Shown here in pieces: positions 55,945 to 64,000 of a stretch of DNA of 64,000 nucleotides. The stretch covers positions 41,293,144-41,357,143 of the forward strand of contig JAJKFL010000013.1 in assembly GCA_021186555.1 (NCBI GenBank). The letters run 5' to 3'. This DNA is from Reticulitermes speratus (taxonomy: Eukaryota > Arthropoda > Insecta > Blattodea > Rhinotermitidae). Below the pieces are notes generated by a model, which had not been told where the DNA came from, searched no databases, and saw only the letters and a list, made by a program, of their open reading frames with translations. Position numbers and translations under genes: made by a program. Numbering within the stretch: the stretch's first letter is position 1; each line of letters starts with the position of its first letter.

Positions 55945-56060
55945 GAATTAAAATTTGAGTTTCTCTGGTTTTCTTTAGTCCCTTCTGGCAAATGTTGGAA
56001 TATTCCTTTGAAATTGTGCCATCACCACTTCCACATACTTTCCAGTTCGTCTTTCACAGT
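55945..56060 (+). repeat. Partial SINE tail, type S5
   Basis: CTGGTTTTCTTTAGTCCCTT, GGCAAATGTTGGAATATTCC and CCATCACCACTTCCACA parallel 50815-50935. Confidence 0.45.
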
Positions 56061-56099
56061 AATAATTCTGATACATCTTATTTGAGATACTGTTGTTAA

Positions 56100-58900
56100 G
56101 TAATTCTAGAATGAGTCAGAAATCTTGCAGTGTTAAGGACTGTAGTTTCAATACAGAAAAGTTTACCCATTCTGTAATGTTATATTACATTTCATGTTTG
56201 GAAGGGACTCAGTTAATATCAGACTACTGGAAAGTGTCCTGCATTAAAATAGAACATTATACGTAACCACTTTCTGTTCCCTTCAAATTTCAGGACTGAC
56301 AAAATTTCTCAGTTTAGACATTGAAACAAACACATTAATGGCAAATGGATTCTGCAAATAATGCAGGTTCTGTGAAGATCGCAGCACTTGTGGTATGCCT
56401 AAATGAGTACAGATGTCTGGAACTGGCAAGATTTTTTGTAGTGTGTTACGTTAAGTCACGCATTGTTTCATGTTCAAGTTTGAGTGTTTTATTTTTATTA
56501 TGAAATATATAAATGTTGAAATCATGCCACAATTATTTATGTATAAAATAAGATGTCACATGATTATTTTCACATTCTAGACTTATTGTACTTTTATAGT
56601 TATATTATATTTATATTACATGTAGAGTATCTTAACAAAACTTCTAAGGAGAAGTCTTTCTTTAGTCAGTCTTTTAGCATCCTAATCATTTTATCTCATT
56701 TTTGTCCCTGTCTCTCCAGTATGCAGGTCATTCTGTCTGATTACCCAGACATTTCATTCAGTGGTTGCACCATTTTCTTTAGTGCAGGCAGACTATAATT
56801 ATGTGCAAAATTGGCAAAACACTGATTCTTTGTCTGCTGTCTGATTATTCTAAGCCAGTGTTGACACTGACAGCTATTATGAAACATTCCAGGAGTTCTG
56901 CTGCATTAAAGCACAATTTAAAACAGGATTGAAATAATGCTGGAGCTTGTATGCTGAACATCAAAAGAATGCACAGGGAAGAACAGAGCTGAATATTTCT
57001 TCCCATGAATTTAACTTGCACAAGATCCAAGTCTTTGTATTTTGTGCATATGATTCTTTTGTTGTGCCATCCACCCTTGCCCACCCATCTGGTGTCTCAG
57101 GCTAAGGTAGTTTGGGCCAGGGTGATTAATCATTTCAACCACAATGCAGTGTCTAGTTTTGTTTGAATACTCTTTTTATTGCAAAATGTGTACTCAGAAT
57201 GCGTTTTTGTACTTACTTACTCTCGGTGCGTGTGACAGCTTATAAATAAAATGACATAATTTTGTATTTCGTTATGGGGGCATGTAATTTGAGAATAACT
57301 TGACATCTGAAAGTAAATTTCAAATGTTTACATGAAGACATAAATAGATTTTTATCTTTACCTCATTAAATATTCCCCAAATATTAAACATTTTTTTGAC
57401 AAACATATCTAACTTCATGAAAATGGTTGTTAATTACACCTTTAGGCACACCTGCCAAATTTAGGAGAAGCTGATAATAATCTGAATATAAAGAATTCCT
57501 ATAAAGACACATAATTATGCATGTCCATATCCTTTCAGAATAATGCACCAAAGATTCAGTTTTACACTCAGATATGTGTCTCTCTTACATTACAGAAATC
57601 ACTCGCAACCAACTGCAATTTCTAGTTGGAATAAAGCGTTGCATGCCCTGCTTGACCTAATATTATAACACAAGTCTTACGATCACATTGGATGTCAATA
57701 TTGACAGAAAAAAATATTTTTCTTAACTTGGTAAGCCATTAGTGTATACTGAAAAGCACAAACACAGTGCCTTCTTATGAAATGTATATTATGAAGTTAT
57801 ACCGAGTGTAATATCATATGAAATTTAAGACATAATCATATCAAGTAATATGTTGTCTGGCACAGGGAGACAAATTCTTCAACTTGATAGGACCGACACT
57901 TTAAGCACTGTGTTTAGAATAACAATGTTTGAGTGCAGTTATGGACGATGAGGATGTTCAAGTAAGAACACATCTAATTTCTGTGCATATTGTAATGGTG
58001 TCTTATTTGAAATTTATAATTATTTTCATGATAAATATTGGCATTTAGAGCTCTTCTTTAATACACACAATAATATTACAGTAGTATAAGAATCTCAATT
58101 GCTGCAGAATTTTACAAATCAGAATGTATATGATGTTAAAAACAATAATGTGTTCAAAATTGTTATTGCTGTGCAGTCACAATAAGTGCAGAAGTAATGA
58201 TACAGTTTCATTCATAAATTTCATGACAGTGATTAATGATTACTACTGCTATAATATTTCAGTTGTACTTCATCCTGTGTCTGATTAAAATACAACATCC
58301 TAAGAGACCTGTTCTGTCTCCATTATCAGAGACATAAATGGAGAAAACCCACTCAGTTAAGCGCTTTTAGAAAAGACAGTCTTTATCAGACAGAGGACAT
58401 CTAATTGAAATGCAGTTGTAAGAATCACAATACAATTTTCTGAATTAAGTATTAATGCATTTTCAAAACAAAGCACTGCTGCTGCTGATGCATTTTGCTT
58501 TCTCACATTCTGAGAAACTTTTCTTCCATCTGCATGTTCCAACACATTTTTGCTATAGGCTGTATGTATGTGTAAATGATGGGAACACTGGCATATACTG
58601 TGTTAACACACAAACTCATAAATCAACCAATATGAACACAAAAAATTGACAAACATTACGACTGTCTTCACTAAATCATATACTGGCTTTAAAGTGGTGT
58701 ACTTAAGAGAAGAAGTAAAGAAGTATAATGATGGAATATAAATTTTATAATGTAACTATGCTCCTCGCTAAAAAAATTATTTACCTTTCAGAGGAATCTG
58801 AAATATGTTTAACACGCATGTTCATCCCACTCCAAAGTCTGCTTAAAAGTGTATTTTTCACACTTTGGTGAGGGCCAGTGTAGCAAACCTCAGTGGCTGA
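56100..58900. other. CpG-poor downstream flank without recognisable genes
   Basis: I read both strands and saw no exon of a known family and no clear repeat. Low CpG suggests that it lies in, or once lay in, a methylated transcription unit. Confidence 0.4.
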
Positions 58901-58974
58901 GGGAACAAACAGTCAAAAATATGTTTATTGTCCCACGAATGTACACTTTTATTCAGTATTAATTTGTGAAACAC

Positions 58975-59019
58975 AGTCCTACATGTTTCGAAACTTATCC
59001 TGGTTCATCTTCAGGGACT
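58975..59019 (-). ncRNA. Hammerhead-ribozyme-like motif (opposite arm)
   Basis: Same motif on the minus strand: AGTCC, CTGAAGA, T, GAACC, loop AGGATAA, GTTTC, GAAACATGTA, GGACT. Stem II has one mismatch; stem I is perfect. Confidence 0.65.
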
Positions 59020-59150
59020 TCAGTATTTTAAATTACACTGATTTTTTTTACATCAATGGTACACTTTATACACTGGTTAAAATGATAAAAACTGAGTAAT
59101 ATATCAATTTGTTTGTATGAATACAAAATCAGTGTAATTTAAAATACTGA

Positions 59151-59195
59151 AGTCCCTGAAGATGAACCGGGATAAGGTTCGAAACATGTAGGACT
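59151..59195 (+). ncRNA. Hammerhead-ribozyme-like motif (best copy)
   Basis: Stem I AGTCC (59151-59155) pairs perfectly with GGACT (59191-59195). Core CTGAAGA (59156-59162), one extra T, stem II GAACC/GGTTC (5 bp, loop GGGATAA), GAAACATGTA (59181-59190) with palindromic ACATGT as minimal stem III and A as the cleavage base. All parts of a type I hammerhead are present in order. The extra base between A9 and stem II departs from the textbook core. Confidence 0.7.
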
Positions 59196-59489
59196 GTGTT
59201 TCACAAATTAATAGTGAATAAAAGTGTACATTCGTCAGACAATAAACATAGAAAAGAAAATGTACGGAATGAATAATATTAAGTCAAAGATATACTATTA
59301 TACAGTGTGATTTTCTTTGTCATCAGTGAATTAAAATCAAGAATTGTGGACTGATTAATACCATCAGCTTACTTTTTGCTGTTAATTCATGTACAGTGTG
59401 ATAAGAAGAAATATTTTGCCACAAAACAACTGCTACCTGTGTATTAATGCGCAATTAGAAACGTAAACCTGGAAGGGTAATTCCAGACG

Positions 59490-59620
59490 AGAAGTCCATT
59501 CTTCTGGGATATTGTGTTATGTCAGTGGGTGTTCTTTGCCCACCATTGGGATACCATGTAGTGGCCTCATCTTCAAGGGTCGGTGGTCCAATTAAGAGCA
59601 CACTACATCAGAAGAACAGT
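59490..59620. repeat. Decayed P1-like element
   Basis: CATTCTTCTGGGATATTGTG, CATCTTCAAGGGTCGG and ACACTACATCAGAAGAACAG keep the P1 order. Confidence 0.45.
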
Positions 59621-59883
59621 TCTCAAGTAAACTGTTCCAAAAGTCTAAAAATTCACATAATTCAAGGTGCTTTCCAGTGTAGCAATGCAGAAGTCCAAGG
59701 ACAGGGATGTAGATGCCAGGTTAGGTATTTGGGTTAAGAGCACAGCTGAGTAGGAAGTGAACATGTAGGCCTATGTGATAGCAGCACAGCAAATATTTGA
59801 ACAGTCTTAGGGCAAATTTTTTAGTTCAGTCAAGAATAATGTAAAATTGCATGTCTGAACCTATCAACTGACATAAAAAGGTA

Positions 59884-60186
59884 AAGCAACCCCATGACAG
59901 GCCTAGACAGGCCCTGAGGGGTCCAGGAGGTTGAGGCTCCCTCCCAGATTTGTAGACAATCGGCACACGAAGGTGGTAAGGTTGTCAGCCCTACGCACCG
60001 GCCGCCTTTACCCCCCAGGAAATATTCCTGGTACTCATTTCTGTTAGAGGCTGAGTCGACCCCAGGGCCATAGTGTGACCGAAACGATTATGTCAAGGAA
60101 TTAATTCCAGTGACACCATCGGGAATCGAACCCGCGACGTTCCGGTTTGTAGCGTAGTGCCTCAACCAACTACGCCACCGCGCATC
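59884..60186 (-). repeat. tRNA-derived SINE, type S4
   Basis: On the minus strand: GCGCGGTGGCGTAGTTGG (A box), TCGCGGGTTCGATTCCCG (B box), then a body with GGTCGACTCAGCCTCTAAC and CTGGGGGGTAAAGGCGGCC. It is CpG-rich inside a CpG-poor domain, which suggests recent insertion. Confidence 0.75.
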
Positions 60187-60542
60187 CCCTATCAACTGAC
60201 ATATTTATTGACAATTAAGAATTAACTGTGACATCCACACATAAAACATAAAGTATAATTTGATTTTCATAAATACAGCATCAGATGATTGGATGATAAT
60301 GAATGTTAAAATGAAGGATGCGGAAAAAAGTGGTCATGACTTAAAAGTACTATCACAGTATTTACCTGAAGCACTGAGGAAAAATACAAAGATATGAGGA
60401 TGGTTAACATCCTGGCTGAGATTTGAACCAGGCACCTACAAAATACAAGTTGGAAACCAACTTGCTCCCTTAAATTTTGTCTCAAAATTGGGGAAGGTAC
60501 ATGACAGATTTAATGTCCAGCTCTTTCTAAGTATACTGTGCA

Positions 60543-60795
60543 GCACCCCCATGACTCGGGCAGTTGAGATGCTAGCTTCTCACCATGGAGACCTGGGTTC
60601 AATTAAAGGGTAGGCCATGTGGGTTTGTGGTGACAGAAGTGCCACTGGAGCAGGATCTTCTCCAAGCACTTCAGCTTTTGCCTACCCACTTATCATGCCA
60701 ACAGTGTTCCACACCCATTTTTCATAAGGCCCTGGTACAATAGGCCCATTTGAGGCTGTTGTACCAAGCAACTCAGCATTACTCCACTCCTGTAA
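60543..60795 (+). repeat. tRNA-derived SINE copy, type S1
   Basis: It matches the 2281 copy in order: CTCGGGCAGTTGAGATGCT (A-box region), CTGGGTTCAATT (B box), GTTTGTGGTG, GTGCCACTGGAGCAGGATCT and AAGCACTTCAG. It is CpG-depleted compared with the 2281 copy, in line with the local composition. Confidence 0.65.
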
Positions 60796-61359
60796 TTAAA
60801 GAAAAAGCTTTAAAGCATGCATTCCTTCTTATTAATCATCATCCTGGCAGTCAAATATAAAAGTGAAAGTTACCAATGTTTCTTCATGGTGTGGATGGGG
60901 ACAACTTGACATTAATGTTAAAAGAATGTGAAAACTGGACTCTGCATCTGAGATACATAAACAGAATGGGCTAAACAGGTGATATGAAGAAATCACTGCT
61001 GATATGCCTATACTGCATGGAAGTCTGCCATACAATCAGAAGAATATTCTTATTCTTTATTGAAGGAACACTGTATGATGAAAATACAACTGAGTATTAT
61101 AAATGGAACATTCTGGTACAGAATCAAAACTGATTGTATTATGTAACAGTAATATATGAGGAAATGAAAAGATGGAGTTCATGGATAAGTCCATAACAGT
61201 CAAACATTAGACTGGATCTCATATTAATCCACATGCATGGTACAGAAATACTGTTTAGATTATTTAATTGACAAGTTTGAAAATAAATGGGTTGAAAAGA
61301 TAACAAACCTTCCATACTGGGTTACATCTGTTATCCAAGAAGTAGACTGTGTCTTTTTG

Positions 61360-61425
61360 TTTTTATTGTGCTATGCCCAGACATGTTTGAAGCTTTTTGT
61401 CATTATCAGGGGCTTCCTTAGGTTT
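61360..61425 (-). ncRNA. Decayed hammerhead-like motif
   Basis: On the minus strand: GCCC, CTGATAA, T, GACAAAAAGCTTC, AAACATGTC, TGGGC, followed by GCACAATAAAAAC. Stem I words GCCC/GGGC remain; the core and stem II are damaged. Confidence 0.4.
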
Positions 61426-61799
61426 CTACTGGGGTACCATAATAAAAACCCAAGACAGCCCATAAAGTACCAATGAGCTGATGAATAGTAGTCAGTTTCT
61501 CCATCAGCTGCCAGTACCTGCTGAAAACACACACATAACAATGCTTTTTCAATGTTCAGTAAAACTGAGCAGGCAGCCCTAATATTTTTTTATCCTAACG
61601 AAACCACCTTTCCACTCTACACATTTAAACAGAATACGTTTTTAACTATATTCCACATGAAGAAGAAGTTAAATAGCCCTTGAGAAAAGGTTCACACAGT
61701 AGTCCCAAACCTAAAGAAATACTGCAGTGTTTTAATTAATGAATTGTAAGGCTGAAATAATGATGATACTACTCAAACTCATTCACTTGACTTACTCTT

Positions 61800-63100
61800 T
61801 TAATGTATATTCGTTCGTCATCCTTCGCATTCTTGGTTCAGACTAGAATCTTTCGTCTACACGCCTTTCTCTCTTCTGTTACTTGGTGTTCTATGGTTGC
61901 CTTATTCCCGGAACATTTGGCGTCCCAAACCGAATTTTTCTGGACACCGGGACAGACCTTTTTAAAAACCCGTTTAACCGGGACGAATGGGGTGTCAATT
62001 TGTATATGAAAAAGCAATCATTCGTATCATATCCCCTAACCTGTAGCTACTGTAACTTCTTATTAAAAGATCGTGTTTGACGCCTTTTTTATTTTTTCAG
62101 GAATACGGCTAGGGTGTAAATTAAGATTTATATGTACACAATTATCTTTGATTAATTGATGAGCACTAAATCGAGCGACCCTGTTACGTGTGGTGCGTAT
62201 GAGCGCTCTTCTGGGTATTGGTATGAAGTGTGCTTATCTGTGACCTGGGTATATCTTTCGATCACAGCGCATCTACTTTCGAGAATCTAAAATGGAGGTT
62301 GGTGTTAAGTATGGGTGTAAAGGATGTCTAGTTTGTGTACCGCATGTGACGGACTATCATAGTGTGAAGCACATATTATCTAGTATGTGTGAAGTGTTTC
62401 ACTTGGCAGTGTTGCTTTCAAATTGATGCTTTGCATTTTACTAGTTTTTAGAGTAAGTTGTTATACACAACCGTGTTTGATCCTTTTTGGACACGCGTCA
62501 TGACGGAACTGTGACATCTGTATACTTGTTACTGGCATAATTTAACATGAAATATGGAGTTTTAGGCACAGACCACAACGACCCATTATAGTTCTCATAG
62601 CTGTTCTTATTTTGTAAAACAAAACTTGTGTACTCCAAAATAGGGGTAAGAGTATATTGTCGCAATGGACGCTGGGAAATTAGTAGTGCATACGTTAGTT
62701 CGGGTATATTCGGTTTCGTTTCATTCCCCGCTAGTGGCACTCTACATTGCGACAGTATTTGCGCTAGTGTTGTGCGGAGCGTAGGTTAGAGTACTAGATA
62801 GTCTGTGGTACGTTGCTTCGTCGCTCTGCTTCATGCTTTCTTTTTGCTGGCACGACTACCAGTAATGACGGACGACATTTCTGCTAATATACAGAGGTAT
62901 GAGGATGTGTCGATGCGTCTCTATGGTCCGAGTTCCGTCCGCTCATGCCATTCATCGCTGCTTGCAGGTAATACGTGAGCCGCACAGTATCGCGGCCATG
63001 TTGGCGTGTCCGAAATTGTGGCGTAGACCGAAAAAGGTCTGCTTTCCAATGTGGGACAAGATGGCGACGATGTTTCCATTTTCTGCCATGTGTGCGTGGG
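61800..63100. promoter_or_regulatory. CpG-rich, promoter-like segment
   Basis: CpG becomes frequent abruptly at about 61.8 kb after 20 kb of depletion and drops again at about 63.1 kb. In insects with mosaic methylation, such segments are often unmethylated gene starts. A P1 fragment (GCGCTCTTCTGGG) lies at about 62203. No TATA box or defined start site could be assigned. Confidence 0.4.
62865..62967 (+). other. Possible first exon of a gene in a CpG-rich segment
   Basis: An open frame starting MTDDISANIQRYED runs 34 codons to a possible donor CTTGCAG|gtaata. It sits in the CpG-rich block 61.8-63.1 kb that precedes the ALKBH6-like exon. I do not recognise the peptide and it does not resemble ALKBH6 N-termini I know. 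It could be a chance frame. Confidence 0.15.
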
Positions 63101-63544
63101 AATTTCTTGACTGATACCTTCTTAAGAAGGACTCTGTTTCATTGAATTAGTTATTAGTATTCATGTTAACAATAAGCAGACTCTGGTTGACAGCACTTCC
63201 TTCATCTTATTTCTCTTCATTTTGTACTGACCACAGAGTTATGTCATTCTTCATTTATGAAACAGGTTGGCATATATTGCATAGTGGGTTTAATCCTTCA
63301 GAACACTAAAATACACTTGCCAATGGCAATTGCTTTTCATACCTGCCCTGCAGTAAAATTATGAGATAATTGCACAAAACTGTACAGGTAATATGCCTAG
63401 AACAAATTGGCAGTTGTCTGTGCTGTGAGTTGTTCTGTGAACAGTTGGACCAACTACGGTGCTGTTATAGAACTTTCCTTGCTGCAGGATGATTTGAAGG
63501 TGACATCACTCTTACTGTAAAGGCGCAGTCTTGTGTTGCTGCAG

Positions 63545-63739
63545 GATGATATGTACACCAAGTACCTGCACACCATTGCAGAGGTACATTATGACACTGT
63601 GAGTGGTGCTGAGGCAAACCTTGAGCTGTGTGGTGGGCAATATGCAACTGGTGCAGAGCTGCAACGCACCACACGCATCTCACTCACTGTCCGCCATGTC
63701 CCACGCACCACCAAACTGTGTATAAAACTGGGCAGATGA
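63545..63739 (+). CDS. Alkbh6: ALKBH6-like AlkB-family dioxygenase, last coding exon (partial gene)
   Basis: ALKBH6 is a 2-oxoglutarate/Fe(II) dioxygenase of the AlkB family. This exon encodes the C-terminal 64 aa: DDMYTKYLHTIAEV..., then RTTRISLTVRHVPRTTK, then KLGR and TGA. RTTRxSLTxRHVPR is the conserved end of the fold and includes the arginine that typically binds 2-oxoglutarate. The acceptor ttgtgttgctgcag precedes it, phase 0. I found no upstream ALKBH6 exon (for example the HxD-containing one) between 52.2 and 63.5 kb on the + strand. The rest of the gene is therefore beyond my detection, misassembled, or lost, and this could be an isolated exon copy. A second gctgcag|GATGAT lies 60 bp upstream (63481-63492). 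Confidence 0.75.
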   Translation, partial: DDMYTKYLHTIAEVHYDTVSGAEANLELCGGQYATGAELQRTTRISLTVRHVPRTTKLCIKLGR

Positions 63740-64000
63740 TACAGAGTGCCAGGAACTTACGAACATCTTGTGATTGAGATCAGAATGCCTGGGAGGTGAG
63801 TTTTAATTTGGAGTGTGAGGGTAATGACCACACAGAGGTGCCAGCAACACCAGTCAACTGTAATTTGTTGTGGAGTGGCATTAGATGTGGTCTGTAAACT
63901 AGACAAAATGCCAGTTCTTTAGTAACCTGCACCACAGTAATTGTAACAATCATATTTTCTGTTACTGCTGTTTGACTGGCCTGCGATCACTTTATGTATT
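63740..64000. other. 3' flank of the ALKBH6-like exon
   Basis: No further exon and no clear polyadenylation signal are visible before the window ends. Confidence 0.4.

Larger units (their letters stand above)
58921..59250. mobile_element. 330-bp inverted repeat carrying two opposed hammerhead-like motifs
   Basis: The arms 58921-59047 and 59125-59250 are near reverse complements of about 125 bp (outer ATGTTTATTGTC / GACAATAAACAT; inner CAGTATTTTAAATTACACTG and its complement). Each arm holds one hammerhead-like motif reading outward, followed by AATAAAAGTGTACATTCG. The loop is about 77 bp. No protein is encoded. Confidence 0.85.

Noticed and set aside
60996..61030. Possible ALKBH6 exon from a MPILHGSLPY-like string
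   Set aside because: The key HxD residues and the surrounding conserved blocks are missing; the match is by chance.
1..64000. Bacterial or phage defence system
   Set aside because: Long introns, SINEs and low gene density show animal DNA; no such genes are present.

Overview
The window is animal nuclear DNA, most likely from a hemimetabolous insect (cockroach, termite or another polyneopteran). The evidence is long introns, GT-AG splice sites, many tRNA-derived SINEs, degraded LINE reverse-transcriptase fragments of a type common in such genomes, and genes that match metazoan families. The taxon is an inference. There are no bacterial operons, no CRISPR array and no intact viral gene.

One gene dominates. 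A long-chain acyl-CoA synthetase (ACSL1/5/6-type, + strand) runs from 7024 to 52178. I can place eleven common coding exons plus one alternative first coding exon with matching phases. The predicted proteins are 681 aa (first exon at 7024, with a hydrophobic N-terminal segment) or 660 aa (first exon at 25587, without it). The adenylation motifs are intact and the reading frame is open throughout, so the gene looks functional. One intron has a GC-AG boundary. At the right edge, 63545-63739 is the last coding exon of an ALKBH6-like AlkB-family dioxygenase; its upstream exons were not found.

The rest is intronic or intergenic DNA full of repeats: at least five SINE types, LINE remnants on both strands, a Tc1/mariner-type relic with TA target duplication, a broken copy of a multi-copy protein family (21780-23010, minus), a 14-copy 43-bp tandem array, microsatellites and several palindromic elements.

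The most interesting structure is a set of hammerhead-ribozyme-like motifs (CTGANGA, stem II, GAAACATGTA or GAAACGTY). The best example, 59151-59195, also has a perfect 5-bp stem I, and it faces a second copy on the opposite strand inside a 330-bp inverted repeat. A separate short palindromic family (copies at about 7.8, 12.9, 17.2 and 47.2 kb) carries a related hairpin and GAAACGTC motif. All four copies are flanked by 11-13 bp direct repeats, which points to retroposition of a small ribozyme-bearing element rather than cut-and-paste transposition.

Base composition also splits the window. CpG is frequent from 1 to about 41.0 kb, scarce from about 41.0 to 61.8 kb, and frequent again from 61.8 to 63.1 kb. 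This suggests germline methylation of the 3' part of the ACSL gene and its downstream flank, followed by an unmethylated promoter-like segment.
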